Shown here in pieces: positions 49,669-60,012 of a DNA stretch of 64,000 bases. Both the position numbers and the translations under genes were made by a program. The notes beneath the pieces are model-generated. The model ran no database searches. It was given only the letters and a program-made list of their open reading frames with translations, and had not been told where the DNA came from. Origin of the DNA: Blautia sp. Marseille-P3087 (lineage in GTDB: Bacteria; Bacillota; Clostridia; Lachnospirales; Lachnospiraceae); assembly GCF_900120195.1 (NCBI RefSeq), contig NZ_LT635539.1, positions 2,897,941 to 2,961,940 on the forward strand, read 5' to 3'. Each line of letters begins with the position of its first letter. The stretch's first letter is position 1.

Positions 49669-49790
49669 TTATCGTTTTCCTTTCCCATCACATTTAGCCG
49701 GAATATAATTTTCCGGCTATCACATTGACAGTATACTACAGTTGCGGTTTACAGGCAAGTAACATGCTACAAACATTCACAGTTTTCCAG

Positions 49791-49819
49791 TTGATTTATA
49801 CAGGAAATCTCTTTATAAT
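49791..49819 (+). promoter_or_regulatory. Predicted ftsH promoter
   Basis: TTGATT (49791-49796) and TATAAT (49814-49819) are 17 bases apart, 27 bases before the ftsH ATG, which leaves a leader just long enough for GAGGAGGAC. Confidence 0.7.
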
Positions 49820-49846
49820 ATAGAGGATAATAAGAGGAGGACAAGA

Positions 49847-51928
49847 ATGAACAATCACATGGATAACCGGCCGGATGGAAACCGTCCGAATCGAAACAAT
49901 CCCGGAAATCAGGGACCGAATAAAAACCGCCAGTCAATCCTGGCTTTTTTGATTTGTCTGTTGATTTCGCTGGTATGCTTAAGTTTTGTGACAGATATGA
50001 TGAGCGATTCGTCCAGTGAAATCACGTATGATAAATTTATTGAGATGGTAGATAAGGATCAGGTAAAGGAGGTTACGCTTCAGTCAGGAGTACTGACCGT
50101 CGTACCGAAGATCCAGAAATCATATTATCAGAATGCAAGCTATAAAGTAAATCAGATGGAGGATGTCGATGCTCTGACGAAACGTCTGGAAGGGACAGGA
50201 ATCGTTTTTCATTATGAACAGCCAGACGCGATGGGTGAGTTTGTTTCGACAATGATCAGTGTACTGCTTCCGACAGTAGTCTTGTTCTTTATGCTGATGT
50301 TCCTCATGCGGCGCATGAACAAAGGCGGCAGCGGAATCATGGGTGTCGGCAAGAGCCGTGCAAAAGCATACATTCAGAAAGAGACCGGAGTGACATTTAA
50401 GAATGTTGCCGGGCAGGAAGAAGCAAAGGAATCGCTGCAGGAAGTTGTGGATTTCCTGCATAATCCGGGTAAATATACGGCAATCGGTGCGAAGCTTCCG
50501 AAGGGTGCCCTTCTTGTAGGTCCACCTGGAACAGGTAAGACTCTTCTTGCAAAAGCAGTGGCAGGTGAGGCGAACGTACCGTTCTTTTCCCTGTCAGGTT
50601 CTGAATTTGTAGAAATGTTTGTCGGTGTTGGTGCTTCACGAGTGAGAGATCTCTTTGAGGAAGCAAAGAAAAATGCACCGTGTATCGTGTTTATTGATGA
50701 GATCGATGCCATCGGTAAGAGCCGTGATTCCAGATATGGCGGCGGCAATGATGAGCGTGAACAGACACTGAACCAGCTTCTTGCAGAGATGGATGGATTT
50801 GACACGTCCAAGGGTCTTTTAATCCTTGCGGCAACCAACCGTCCGGAAGTCCTGGACCCGGCACTTCTGCGTCCGGGAAGATTTGACAGACGTATCATCG
50901 TAGATCGTCCGGATCTCAAAGGGCGTGTCGAGATTCTCAAAGTACATGCCAAAGATGTCATGCTGGATGAAACGGTTGATCTGGAAGCAATTGCGCTTGC
51001 AACTTCCGGAGCAGTCGGTTCCGATCTTGCCAATATGATCAATGAAGCCGCAATTCTTGCAGTTAAAAACGGCAGAAGAGCCGTTTCGCAGAAAGATCTT
51101 CAGGAATCTGTTGAGGTTGTTCTTGTCGGTAAAGAAAAGAAAGACCGTATCTTAAGTCCGCAGGAGAGAAGAATTGTTTCCTATCATGAAGTCGGACATG
51201 CACTTGTCAATGCGCTGCAGAAAGATGCCGAGCCGGTACAGAAGATCACTATCGTTCCGAGAACGATGGGAGCTCTCGGCTATGTTATGCAGGTACCGGA
51301 AGAAGAAAAATACCTTAACACTCAGAAAGAGCTTGAAGCAATGCTTGTCGGTTATCTGGGCGGTCGTGCAGCAGAGGAAATTGTATTCGATACGGTAACT
51401 ACCGGTGCGGCAAATGATATCGAGCAGGCTACAAAGGTAGCACGTGCAATGATCACACAGTATGGTATGTCTCAGAAATTTGGTCTGATGGGACTGGCAA
51501 CTCAGGAAAATCAGTATCTGTCAGGAAGAGCAGTGCTCAACTGTGGTGATGATACAGCAACTGAGATTGACCATGAAGTTATGCAGCTCCTTCATTATTC
51601 TTATGAGGAAGCAAAGAGACTTCTCAACGAACACAGAGAGGCACTGGACAAGATTGCCGGTTATCTGATCAGCAGAGAGACAATCACAGGTAAAGAATTT
51701 ATGAAGATCTTCCGCGCAGTCGAGAAGGGAATTGAGATTCCGGAGAATCTGGATGAACTTCCGGATGAAGAAGTAAAGACAGAAGAGAAGAAAGAAAATC
51801 AGGAAAAGGTGCAGAAACCAGAACTTGTAGAAGTTCAGGTGGAAGAACAGAACACCGGCGATGCAGCAGTATCAGATGAGACTGTGGCAGATGAAACAGA
51901 CAATCACGAATCTGACTCTGAGGAGTAG
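49847..51928 (+). CDS. ftsH: ATP-dependent zinc metalloprotease FtsH
   Basis: 693 residues. FtsH degrades unneeded or damaged membrane and cytosolic proteins. A polar Asn/Pro/Arg-rich N-terminus precedes a membrane segment at about 29-49, an extracytoplasmic domain, and a second segment at about 130-150. The AAA domain has Walker A GPPGTGKT (about 225-232), Walker [10 protein letters not shown] and the SRH region [20 protein letters not shown]. The zinc site HEVGH is at about 446-450. The C-terminal tail (about 630-693) is Glu-rich and low-complexity. UvrC follows after one base. Confidence 0.95.
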   Translation: MNNHMDNRPDGNRPNRNNPGNQGPNKNRQSILAFLICLLISLVCLSFVTDMMSDSSSEITYDKFIEMVDKDQVKEVTLQSGVLTVVPKIQKSYYQNASYKVNQMEDVDALTKRLEGTGIVFHYEQPDAMGEFVSTMISVLLPTVVLFFMLMFLMRRMNKGGSGIMGVGKSRAKAYIQKETGVTFKNVAGQEEAKESLQEVVDFLHNPGKYTAIGAKLPKGALLVGPPGTGKTLLAKAVAGEANVPFFSLSGSEFVEMFVGVGASRVRDLFEEAKKNAPCIVFIDEIDAIGKSRDSRYGGGNDEREQTLNQLLAEMDGFDTSKGLLILAATNRPEVLDPALLRPGRFDRRIIVDRPDLKGRVEILKVHAKDVMLDETVDLEAIALATSGAVGSDLANMINEAAILAVKNGRRAVSQKDLQESVEVVLVGKEKKDRILSPQERRIVSYHEVGHALVNALQKDAEPVQKITIVPRTMGALGYVMQVPEEEKYLNTQKELEAMLVGYLGGRAAEEIVFDTVTTGAANDIEQATKVARAMITQYGMSQKFGLMGLATQENQYLSGRAVLNCGDDTATEIDHEVMQLLHYSYEEAKRLLNEHREALDKIAGYLISRETITGKEFMKIFRAVEKGIEIPENLDELPDEEVKTEEKKENQEKVQKPELVEVQVEEQNTGDAAVSDETVADETDNHESDSEE

Positions 51929-51929
51929 T

Positions 51930-53780
51930 ATGTTCCAGATTGAAGAAGAGTTAAAGAAACTTCCCGCGAAGCCGGGTGTCTATCTGATGCACGATGAGCG
52001 GGATGAGATCATTTATGTGGGCAAGGCAATCAGCCTTAAAAACCGTGTTCGGCAGTATTTTCAGAGCAGCCGCAATAAGGGCGCGAAAATCGAGCAGATG
52101 GTTACTCACATAGCCAGATTTGAATACATCATTACTGATTCCGAACTGGAAGCACTTGTTCTGGAAAGCAACCTGATCAAGGAACACCGTCCGAAGTACA
52201 ATACCATGCTGAAAGATGACAAAAGTTATCCTTTCATCAAGGTAACGGTACAGGAGGCTTACCCGAGAGTGTTGTTTGCCAGACGGATGAAGAAGGATAA
52301 GAATCGATATTTTGGTCCTTATACCAGCGGCGGGGCTGTCAAAGATGTCATAGAGCTGGTTCGAAAGCTTTATCAGGTACGCTCCTGCAACCGCAATCTT
52401 CCGAGAGACTGTGGCAAAGACCGGCCGTGCCTGTATTATCATATGAAACAGTGCATGGGACCATGTACCGGACATGCAGACCAGCGTGTTTACAAAGAAA
52501 ATATCCAGAAAGTGCTGGCTTTTTTGAATGGTGATTTTCAGGAAACAATCGCGCAGCTTACTGAGAAGATGCAGAAAGCATCGGATGAGATGCGGTTTGA
52601 AGATGCGGCTGAAGCACGTGATCTGATACGCAGCATTCAGAAGATCGGTGAACGGCAGAAGATCACTTCCTATGGGGAAGAAGACAGAGATATCATTGCC
52701 TGTGATATGGATGAAAGTCTGGATCTCCGTGAACAGGATGCTGTCGTTCAGGTGTTTTTTATGCGCGACGGCAAGCTGATTGGAAGAGATCATTTTTATC
52801 TGCGTGTTGCCAGAGGAGACACTCGCTCACAGGTATTGTCCAGTTTTGTAAAACAGTTTTATGCAGGTACTCCGTTTATCCCGGGAGAAATCACACTGCA
52901 GACGGAAATCGAAGATACAGAGGTAATCGAAGAATGGCTGACTTCCAGAAGAAAGCAGAAGGTTCACATCGTAGTACCGAAAAAAGGCACAAAAGAAAAG
53001 CTTGTAGAGCTTGCATGGGAAAATGCCCGCATGGTACTTGAGAAAGACCGTGAACGAATACGGAGAGAAGAAGGCCGTACGATCGGCGCCGTGCATGAAG
53101 TAGAGGACTGGCTCGGTATGAAAAATCTTGATCGTATGGAGGCATTTGATATCTCCAACATCAGCGGTTTTGAGTCGGTAGGATCGATGGTTGTTTATGA
53201 GAAAGGCAAGCCGAAAAAAAGTGACTATCGTAAATTCCGTATTAAATCTGTGCAGGGTCCGAATGATTATGCCAGTATGGAGGAAGTACTGACCAGACGC
53301 TTTACGCATGAGAGTAATGGCGAATTTGACAGCTTTGCGAAGATGCCGGATCTGCTGTTAATGGATGGTGGCCGGGGGCAGGTAAATATTGCCCTTGGTG
53401 TTCTTGATAAACTGGGAATACAGATTCCTGTCTGTGGTATGGTAAAAGATGACTACCACCGCACAAGAGGATTATACTTTAATAATATAGAGATACCTGT
53501 TGATACAAACAGCGAAGGATTTCGGCTGATAACCAGGATTCAGGATGAAGCCCATCGTTTCGCGATAGAATATCACCGGTCGCTGCGAAGCAAAGAACAG
53601 GTGCATTCGATACTGGATGACATTCCGGGAATCGGCAAGCGCAGAAGGAAAGCTCTAATGCGCCGTTACCGTTCCATCGAGGGAATACGTGAGGCATCTG
53701 TTGAAGAACTTGCAGAAACTGAATCCATGAATATGGGAAGCGCAAAACAGGTGTATGAATTTTTCCACCCGAATAAATAA
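51930..53780 (+). CDS. uvrC: Excinuclease ABC subunit C
   Basis: 616 residues. UvrC makes the two cuts in nucleotide-excision repair. The GIY-YIG domain opens [20 protein letters not shown]; cysteines of an Fe-S-type cluster appear in [20 protein letters not shown] and CMGPC; a UVR motif lies at about 205-240; the RNase H-like domain has [20 protein letters not shown]; and the C-terminal helix-hairpin-helix reads [23 protein letters not shown] 51930 with TGAGGAG upstream is preferred; an earlier in-frame start lies inside ftsH. hprK follows after 20 bases. Confidence 0.95.
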   Translation: MFQIEEELKKLPAKPGVYLMHDERDEIIYVGKAISLKNRVRQYFQSSRNKGAKIEQMVTHIARFEYIITDSELEALVLESNLIKEHRPKYNTMLKDDKSYPFIKVTVQEAYPRVLFARRMKKDKNRYFGPYTSGGAVKDVIELVRKLYQVRSCNRNLPRDCGKDRPCLYYHMKQCMGPCTGHADQRVYKENIQKVLAFLNGDFQETIAQLTEKMQKASDEMRFEDAAEARDLIRSIQKIGERQKITSYGEEDRDIIACDMDESLDLREQDAVVQVFFMRDGKLIGRDHFYLRVARGDTRSQVLSSFVKQFYAGTPFIPGEITLQTEIEDTEVIEEWLTSRRKQKVHIVVPKKGTKEKLVELAWENARMVLEKDRERIRREEGRTIGAVHEVEDWLGMKNLDRMEAFDISNISGFESVGSMVVYEKGKPKKSDYRKFRIKSVQGPNDYASMEEVLTRRFTHESNGEFDSFAKMPDLLLMDGGRGQVNIALGVLDKLGIQIPVCGMVKDDYHRTRGLYFNNIEIPVDTNSEGFRLITRIQDEAHRFAIEYHRSLRSKEQVHSILDDIPGIGKRRRKALMRRYRSIEGIREASVEELAETESMNMGSAKQVYEFFHPNK

Positions 53781-53800
53781 ACATTAAAGGAGAAGACATT

Positions 53801-54733
53801 ATGAAAGGTGTATTAATGACAAAGATGGTACAGGAACTGAATCTTACGAACCTGACTCCTGAGATTGATCTGTCTGATATGAGAATCATGACGGCAGAGA
53901 TTAACCGACCGGCATTGCAGCTTACCGGATATCTGGAACATTTTGCAAACGAGCGTGTTCAGATCATTGGATATGTGGAATATACGTATCTGATGCAGCT
54001 CAGTGATGAGAAACGTATGATGAAATACGAGCGCTTTATTTCAAGTAAGATTCCATGTGTTATTTTCAGCACCATGACAAAGCCATCGCAGGATATGATC
54101 GATATGGCAATCAAATACAATGTACCGACATTTGTAACAGAGAGGACAACTTCCAGCCTTATGGCAGAGATTATTCGCTGGCTTGGTGTACAGCTTGCAC
54201 CGTGCATTTCCATCCATGGTGTACTTGTGGATGTTTATGGTGAGGGAATCCTGATCACCGGCGAGAGCGGAATCGGTAAGAGTGAGGCCGCTCTGGAACT
54301 GATCAAGCGTGGCCATCGTCTTGTCAGTGATGATGTCGTAGAACTTCGTAAAGTCAGTGATGTCACTCTGGTAGGATCAGCGCCGGATATCACACGTCAT
54401 TTTATTGAACTTCGTGGTATCGGTATCATTGATGTCAAGACATTGTTTGGTGTAGAGAGTGTTAAGGATACACAGTCTGTTGACCTTGTTATCAAGCTGG
54501 AAGAGTGGGATCGTGACAAAGAATATGACCGCCTTGGTCTGCATGAAGAATATACAGAATATCTTGGAAACAAAATCGTCTGCCATTCCCTTCCGATCAG
54601 ACCGGGACGTAACCTTGCTGTTATCGTAGAGTCTGCTGCTGTCAATCACAGACAGAAGAAGATGGGATACAATGCGGCAGAAGAGCTGTACAAGCGTGTA
54701 CAGGCAAATATTGCAAAAAAACGTGAAAGCTGA
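53801..54733 (+). CDS. hprK: HPr kinase/phosphorylase
   Basis: 310 residues. HprK phosphorylates HPr at Ser46 and so triggers CcpA catabolite control and blocks sugar uptake in Firmicutes. The C-terminal kinase domain has the P-loop GESGIGKSEAALELIKRGHR (about 154-173), VSDDVVELRK and the second signature IELRGIGIIDVKTLFGVESV. The N-terminal domain (1-130) is present. AAGGAGAAG precedes the ATG. It is between uvrC and glk, in the usual clostridial order, so carbon control and glucose phosphorylation are linked. Confidence 0.95.
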   Translation: MKGVLMTKMVQELNLTNLTPEIDLSDMRIMTAEINRPALQLTGYLEHFANERVQIIGYVEYTYLMQLSDEKRMMKYERFISSKIPCVIFSTMTKPSQDMIDMAIKYNVPTFVTERTTSSLMAEIIRWLGVQLAPCISIHGVLVDVYGEGILITGESGIGKSEAALELIKRGHRLVSDDVVELRKVSDVTLVGSAPDITRHFIELRGIGIIDVKTLFGVESVKDTQSVDLVIKLEEWDRDKEYDRLGLHEEYTEYLGNKIVCHSLPIRPGRNLAVIVESAAVNHRQKKMGYNAAEELYKRVQANIAKKRES

Positions 54734-54786
54734 TAAAGCAGAAATCTGCTTTGAAATAACAAACAACAGGGAAAGGTGGAAGAAAA

Positions 54787-55722
54787 ATGGGTTCATATTG
54801 CTTCGGAATTGATGTGGGAGGTACAACTGTAAAATGTGGTCTTTTCCAGACAGACGGTACTCTGGTAGACAAATGGGAAATTCCTACAAGAACAGAGAAT
54901 AAAGGAGAGAACATTCTTCCGGATGTTGCAAATGCAATCAATCTCAAACTCGAAGAAAAGAAAATCGATAAAGCAGATGTAGAAGGTGTGGGAATCGGCA
55001 TCCCGGGACCGATCAATTCAAAAGGCGAGGCTGCATGTGCAGTGAATCTTTACTGGGGATTTACTCCGGTTGCGCAGATCCTTCATGATCTTACAGGACT
55101 GAAAGCAAAGGCAGGAAACGATGCAAACGTAGCCGCACTTGGTGAGGCATGGAAAGGTGCAGCGGCCGGAGCGCAGAATGTGATTCTTGTAACACTTGGA
55201 ACAGGTGTCGGCGGCGGCATCATCATAGACGGAAAAATCGTAGCCGGAGCGCATGGTGCAGGCGGAGAAATCGGTCATGTTACAGTGGTACAGGATGAAA
55301 AAGAAGCATGTAACTGTGGAAATAAAGGCTGCCTGGAGCAGTATGCATCTGCAACAGGAATCGTCCGTGTGGCAGGAAGAATGCTGGCGGCATCTGAGGA
55401 AGACAGTACTCTGAGAGGTCTTCAGAATATTACAGCAAAAGATGTTCTCGATGCGTTTAAGGCAGGAGATGCACTTGCAGGACGTATTATGGAATGTGTA
55501 GGAGGTTTGCTCGGAAGCGCTATCGCGGGATTTGCGGCAGTTGTTGATCCGGAAGCAATCGTAATCGGTGGAGGAGTGTCAAAAGCCGGACAGCCGCTGA
55601 TCGACTGTATTCAGAAACACTACATAAGACATGCATTCCCATCCTGCAAGGAGACCCCTATTAAGCTTGCGACGCTTGGAAATGATGCCGGAATTTATGG
55701 TGCGGCAAAGATGGTTCTCTGA
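54787..55722 (+). CDS. glk: ROK family glucokinase
   Basis: 311 residues. It phosphorylates glucose at C6. The ATP site FGIDVGGTTVKCGLFQTDG is at the N-terminus, sugar-binding GNDANVAALGEAWKG and GTGVGGGIIIDGKI follow, and the ROK zinc motif is in GHVTVVQ and CNCGNKGCLEQYAS. ATG 54787 has GGAAAGGTGG upstream. It is 53 bases after hprK and is followed by a strong terminator, so it ends that run of genes. Confidence 0.94.
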   Translation: MGSYCFGIDVGGTTVKCGLFQTDGTLVDKWEIPTRTENKGENILPDVANAINLKLEEKKIDKADVEGVGIGIPGPINSKGEAACAVNLYWGFTPVAQILHDLTGLKAKAGNDANVAALGEAWKGAAAGAQNVILVTLGTGVGGGIIIDGKIVAGAHGAGGEIGHVTVVQDEKEACNCGNKGCLEQYASATGIVRVAGRMLAASEEDSTLRGLQNITAKDVLDAFKAGDALAGRIMECVGGLLGSAIAGFAAVVDPEAIVIGGGVSKAGQPLIDCIQKHYIRHAFPSCKETPIKLATLGNDAGIYGAAKMVL

Positions 55723-55757
55723 AAAATACATATTTAAAGATCTGAAGATTTTTACAG

Positions 55758-55792
55758 AAAGAGGGATTCCAGAATTTGGAATCCCTCTTTTA
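55758..55792 (+). terminator. Terminator after glk
   Basis: AAAGAGGGATTCCA (55758-55771) pairs with TGGAATCCCTCTTT (55777-55790), followed by TT. A perfect 14-bp stem with a 5-base loop. Confidence 0.92.
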
Positions 55793-55876
55793 AGCTGGAT
55801 TACAGACTTTTGGGTGTAAAAGAGTATAATAGTTTCAGAAATATATTTTTGCAATTGTGAAGTTTTTAATTGGGGC

Positions 55877-55905
55877 TTTATTTACGATTTTTTATTTGCT
55901 ATAAT
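55877..55905 (+). promoter_or_regulatory. Predicted PBP gene promoter (extended -10)
   Basis: TGCTATAAT (55897-55905) is an extended -10 element; the -35 (TTTATT, 55877-55882) is weak, which an extended -10 tolerates. It lies 26 bases before the ATG. Confidence 0.6.
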
Positions 55906-55931
55906 AGAACGGACTATAAAGGAGGAAAACC

Positions 55932-58622
55932 ATGAATTACGGAAAAAAATCAGTCTCAAAAAAGCGAAATTCGCTGATTTCCCGTACTGCCATGATGGGC
56001 AAAAGAGCTCATGTGTCGCTGATCAGAGTTCTTTTTGTGATATTGATCACAATCTGTGTAGTGATTGGCTGTACCGGAATTGGAGCTTTTCGGGGAATTA
56101 TAGATAATGCTCCTGATGTAAATGATATTGATATTTCACCACTGGGTTATGCGACATTTTTATATGATGGAGATGGCAATCAGCTTCGCAAGCTGACGGC
56201 ACCGAGTTCGAATCGACTTCCTGTATCTATTGATCAGATTCCGGTGGATCTTCAGCATGCGGTTGTCGCAATCGAGGATGAACGTTTTTATGAGCATAAT
56301 GGTATCGACGTAAGAGGTATTCTCCGTGCTTTTGTAAAGAACCTTTCCTCTGGAAATCTTTCAGAAGGTGCAAGTACGATTACACAGCAGCTTTTGAAGA
56401 ATAATGTATTTACAAACTGGACGCAGGAGTCTACATGGCTTGAGCGTTTTACACGTAAGATTCAGGAACAGTATCTGGCTGTTGAAATCGAGAAAAAGAT
56501 TAACAACAAAAATGTCATTCTTGAAAATTATCTTAATACGATCAACCTCGGAGCCGGAACATATGGTGTGCAGGCAGCCGCCCGCAAATACTTTAATAAG
56601 GATGTATGGAATCTTAATCTGTCAGAATGCACGACACTGGCGGGTATCACACAGAACCCGACGCAGTACAATCCGATTGAGCATCCGGAAGCAAATGCAA
56701 AGAGACGTAAAGAAGTCCTGGATCATATGATCGATCAGGGATATATTACACAGGAACAATATGATCAGGTAATCAATGATGATGTCTATTCAGAAATTCA
56801 GGCAGCGCAGGTACTGAATGAAGAGACGGATAATACCGTATATTCCTATTTTGAAGATGAACTGATTGATCAGGTGATTAATGATCTGATGAATATTAAA
56901 GGCTATACCCGTACGCAGGCACAGAACCTTGTTTACAGTGGCGGTCTGAGTATTTATACGACACAGGATGCTTCTATTCAGAAGATTCTGGATGAAGAGT
57001 ATGCAGATCCGTCAAATTATCCGGATTACGTGCAGTACGCGCTGGATTATGCGCTCACTGTCCAGAATCCTGACGGAGAAGAGATAAACTACAGCAAAGA
57101 AATGCTTCGTCTGTATTTCCAGAACGAAGATCCGGAATTTGACCTTCTGTTTGATTCTCAGGAAGAAGGACAGAGCTATGTTGACCGATACAAAGAAGCT
57201 GTTCTTGCTGATGGGGGAACGGTTGTCGCGGAACGTGTAAGTTTTGCACCACAGCCACAGTCCTCTATGAGTGTCATTGATCAGCATACAGGTTATGTAA
57301 AAGCTATCATCGGCGGACGTGGAGAGAAGACAGCGAGTCTGACACTGAACCGTGCGACAGATACGACAAGACAGCCGGGTTCAACATTTAAGGTTCTGTC
57401 TACGTATGCACCGGCTCTCAACGAGAAAGGAATGACGCTGGCAACGACATTCGAAGATGAACCATACAATTATCCGGATGGATCACCGGTAAATAATGCT
57501 TCCAAAAGTTATGGCGGAACGACAACAATACGCCAGGCCATCCAGAATTCCATCAACGTTGTCGCAGTTAAGTGTCTGGAAGAAGTTACTCCGGAACTCG
57601 GACTGCAGTACCTTGACAATTTTGGATTTACAACACTGGCACATGGTACTGAAGCAGATAGAGATGCTGACGGAACTGTCTGGACAGATGCCAACCTTCC
57701 GATGGCACTGGGAGGTCTTACTCATGGTGTTACGAATGTAGAACTTTGTGCAGCATATGCGGCAATTGCAAATAATGGCAATTATATTGAGCCGATTTAC
57801 TATACCAAGATTCTGGATCATAACGGAAATGTCCTGATTGAAAAAAATTCAGCAGGAAGATCTGTTATTAAGGAAAGCACGGCATGGCTTCTGACCAGTG
57901 CGATGGAAGATGTTGTAAATAAAGGTACAGGTACTGCCTGCCAGCTGGATAATATGACAGTTGCCGGTAAGACAGGTACAACAGATGCATACAATGACCT
58001 CTGGTTTGTGGGATATACACCATATTATACTTGTGCGGTATGGTCCGGATTTGATAATAATGAGAAACTTCCGGAAGACGCGAGAAATTTCCACAAGAAC
58101 CTCTGGAAAAAGGTAATGACCCGTATTCATGAGGGCCTTCCGGATAAAGACTTTGATATGCCGGCAAGTGTAGAGAAAATCAGTATTTGTGAAGAAACGG
58201 GACTACTTCCAAGAGCTGGCTGCCCGGTAATCACAGAATACTTTGATATTGGTGATGTGCCGACAGATTATTGTGATCAGCATTTCTATGAATCTGATGA
58301 TACAATGGAAGAGCATACGACTGAAGAGGCAACTTTTGAATTGTCACCGACACCGGATCCAAATAACCCGGATGGAGATAACACCGGAGATAACACCGGA
58401 GACAACACCGGAGATAATACCGGAGACAACACCGGAGATAATACCGGAGACAACACCGGAGATAATACCGGAGACAACACCGGAGATAATACCGGAGACA
58501 ACACCGGAGATAATACTGGTGACAACACCGGAGGAGATGACGGCGGCGGAGACAATACCGGAGGTGACGACGGCGGCGGAGATACCGGCGGAGGAGATGA
58601 CGGTGGAAGCGCAGAAGAATAA
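55932..58622 (+). CDS. Class A penicillin-binding protein (PBP1A family) with GDNT-repeat tail
   Basis: 896 residues. It polymerises and cross-links peptidoglycan. A basic N-terminus and one membrane anchor (about 31-52) precede the GT51 glycosyltransferase domain (AIEDERFYEHNGIDVRGILR with the catalytic Glu, then EGASTITQQLLKN) and the transpeptidase domain with SxxK in RQPGSTFKVLS, SxN in QNSINVVAVK and KTG in AGKTGTTDAYNDLWF. From about residue 814 the protein ends in 13 GDNT repeats and a Gly/Asp-rich stretch, coded by 12-bp repeats. The tail could span or bind the wall (inference). The yigZ start lies inside its 3' end. AGGAGGAAA precedes the ATG. Confidence 0.95.
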   Translation: MNYGKKSVSKKRNSLISRTAMMGKRAHVSLIRVLFVILITICVVIGCTGIGAFRGIIDNAPDVNDIDISPLGYATFLYDGDGNQLRKLTAPSSNRLPVSIDQIPVDLQHAVVAIEDERFYEHNGIDVRGILRAFVKNLSSGNLSEGASTITQQLLKNNVFTNWTQESTWLERFTRKIQEQYLAVEIEKKINNKNVILENYLNTINLGAGTYGVQAAARKYFNKDVWNLNLSECTTLAGITQNPTQYNPIEHPEANAKRRKEVLDHMIDQGYITQEQYDQVINDDVYSEIQAAQVLNEETDNTVYSYFEDELIDQVINDLMNIKGYTRTQAQNLVYSGGLSIYTTQDASIQKILDEEYADPSNYPDYVQYALDYALTVQNPDGEEINYSKEMLRLYFQNEDPEFDLLFDSQEEGQSYVDRYKEAVLADGGTVVAERVSFAPQPQSSMSVIDQHTGYVKAIIGGRGEKTASLTLNRATDTTRQPGSTFKVLSTYAPALNEKGMTLATTFEDEPYNYPDGSPVNNASKSYGGTTTIRQAIQNSINVVAVKCLEEVTPELGLQYLDNFGFTTLAHGTEADRDADGTVWTDANLPMALGGLTHGVTNVELCAAYAAIANNGNYIEPIYYTKILDHNGNVLIEKNSAGRSVIKESTAWLLTSAMEDVVNKGTGTACQLDNMTVAGKTGTTDAYNDLWFVGYTPYYTCAVWSGFDNNEKLPEDARNFHKNLWKKVMTRIHEGLPDKDFDMPASVEKISICEETGLLPRAGCPVITEYFDIGDVPTDYCDQHFYESDDTMEEHTTEEATFELSPTPDPNNPDGDNTGDNTGDNTGDNTGDNTGDNTGDNTGDNTGDNTGDNTGDNTGDNTGDNTGGDDGGGDNTGGDDGGGDTGGGDDGGSAEE
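58374..58529 (+). repeat. Thirteen tandem 12-bp repeats encoding GDNT
   Basis: The unit GGAGATAACACC and its variants repeat 13 times without interruption. From unit 3 the GACAACACC and GATAATACC forms alternate, making a 24-bp higher-order unit. Every unit keeps the GDNT reading in the PBP frame. The copy number is likely to vary between strains, and a multiple-of-three unit means changes stay in frame. Confidence 0.95.
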
Positions 58623-59277
58623 ACTTACAGAATACAAAACTATATATGAGGGCGGTATCGGAGAAATAACCGAAAAGAAATCTCGATTTATCGCAACGGT
58701 TCGCCCTGTTGAAACAGAAGAAGAAGCGCTGGTATTTCTGGAAGAAATGAAAAAGAAATACTGGGATGCCAGACATAACTGCTACGTATATTCCGTCGGA
58801 GCGAACAGGGAATTCACAAGATGCAGTGATGACGGGGAGCCGTCCGGAACTGCCGGACGTCCGATGTTGGATGTGATTCTGGGAGAAGATATCTACAATG
58901 TAGCTGTTGTAGTAACCAGATATTTTGGCGGGGTGCTTCTTGGTACGGGCGGTCTTGTGCGTGCCTATTCAAAGGCTGTACAGGAAGGTCTGGCTGCAAG
59001 TACTGTCATATTAAAGCAAAAGGGAATTATACTGCAGGTTACGACGGATTATACCGGGATCGGCAAGATTCAGTATATCGCAGGAGAATGGTCCTTGCCT
59101 GTGCTGGACAGTGAATACACTGACCGGGTTGTTTTGAAACTGCTGGTTCCTGTACAGGAAAGCGGGAGTGTCGAGAAAGCAATCACAGAAGGAACGAATG
59201 GACGCGCACGGCTTGAGCAGGATGGGGAATGCTACTATTCGGTGATTGACGGAGAAGTTCAGACGTTTGATCATTGA
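58603..59277 (+). CDS. yigZ: YigZ/IMPACT family protein
   Basis: 224 residues. The N-terminal UPF0029 (IMPACT) domain has EKKSRFIATVRPVETEEEAL, KYWDARHNCYVYSVG, DDGEPSGTAGRPML and VTRYFGGVLLGTGGLVRAYS; a C-terminal DUF1949 domain follows. In eukaryotes IMPACT affects translation control; the bacterial role is unsettled. GTG 58603 is the best start because GGAGGAG (58590-58596) lies seven bases upstream, inside the PBP coding tail; an ATG at 58597 is too close to that site. It overlaps the PBP gene by 20 bases. Confidence 0.87.
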   Translation: MEAQKNKLTEYKTIYEGGIGEITEKKSRFIATVRPVETEEEALVFLEEMKKKYWDARHNCYVYSVGANREFTRCSDDGEPSGTAGRPMLDVILGEDIYNVAVVVTRYFGGVLLGTGGLVRAYSKAVQEGLAASTVILKQKGIILQVTTDYTGIGKIQYIAGEWSLPVLDSEYTDRVVLKLLVPVQESGSVEKAITEGTNGRARLEQDGECYYSVIDGEVQTFDH

Positions 59278-59292
59278 TTAAAACATAAGAAG

Positions 59293-59339
59293 CGCCGCAG
59301 AAATCATGAAACGAATCATGGTTTCTGCGGCGTTTTTTT
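59293..59339 (+). terminator. Terminator after yigZ
   Basis: CGCCGCAGAAA (59293-59303) pairs with TTTCTGCGGCG (59322-59332) around an inner CATG stem, then TTTTTTT. Confidence 0.92.
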
Positions 59340-59390
59340 GTTTGTGTGAAAAAACATGATGTAATCTTTCGGTTATGCACCGAAATTAAA

Positions 59391-59915
59391 TCAGCATTTC
59401 TCCGGTTCCGGATAATCTACGCCGAATGTATCAACAGTCATGGATTTGATCTGCTGATCATCAAGCGGTCTGTCACGGAAATCAGTTTCTGTCTCTGCGA
59501 TTTTGTTTACAACATCCATTCCTTCGATTACTTTACCGAATGCAGCATAGCTTCCGTCAAGGTGTGGAGCTGCTTTGTGCATGATAAAGAACTGGCTTCC
59601 ACCTGAATTTGGATGCATGGCTCTTGCCATGGAAAGAACACCAGGAGTGTGTGCGAGATCATTTGCAACACCGTTCTGTACAAATTCGCCTTTGATGCTG
59701 TAGCCAGGACCGCCCATTCCGGTTCCGTCCGGACATCCGCCCTGGATCATAAAGCCGTTGATGACACGATGGAAGATCAGACCATCATAAAATCCTTTTT
59801 TTACAAGACTGATAAAATTGTTTACGGTATTCGGTGCGATTTCCGGATAAAGCTCTGCTTTCATCACATCACCATTTTCCATGGTAATGGTTACGATCGG
59901 GTTTGTATTTGCCAT
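59391..59915 (-). CDS. Cyclophilin-type peptidyl-prolyl cis-trans isomerase
   Basis: About 174 residues. Catalytic and binding residues of cyclophilins are visible: FYDGLIFHRVINGFMIQGGC with the catalytic Arg, MARAMHPNSGGSQFFIMHKA and LDGSYAAFGKVIEGMDVVNK. There is no signal peptide, so it is cytoplasmic. ATG 59915, eight bases after AAGGAGA, is preferred over ATG 59921, which is too close to it. It is a single gene facing yigZ and divergent from tsaE. Confidence 0.92.
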   Translation of the reverse strand: MANTNPIVTITMENGDVMKAELYPEIAPNTVNNFISLVKKGFYDGLIFHRVINGFMIQGGCPDGTGMGGPGYSIKGEFVQNGVANDLAHTPGVLSMARAMHPNSGGSQFFIMHKAAPHLDGSYAAFGKVIEGMDVVNKIAETETDFRDRPLDDQQIKSMTVDTFGVDYPEPEKC

Positions 59916-60012
59916 AATCATAGTCTCCTTTTGTAAAAAGTATTGTTTTTCTCTGTGGGCTCTATTATAATATGCAAAGAACAATTCTGCAAGGAAAAAG
60001 GTGATTGGTAAA

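Noticed and set aside
58243..58602. Open frame through the PBP repeat region that would give yigZ a 120-residue N-terminal extension of TPEI-type repeats
   Set aside because: The 12-bp repeat has no stop in several frames on both strands. The PBP frame is the coding one, and YigZ homology begins only after 58603.
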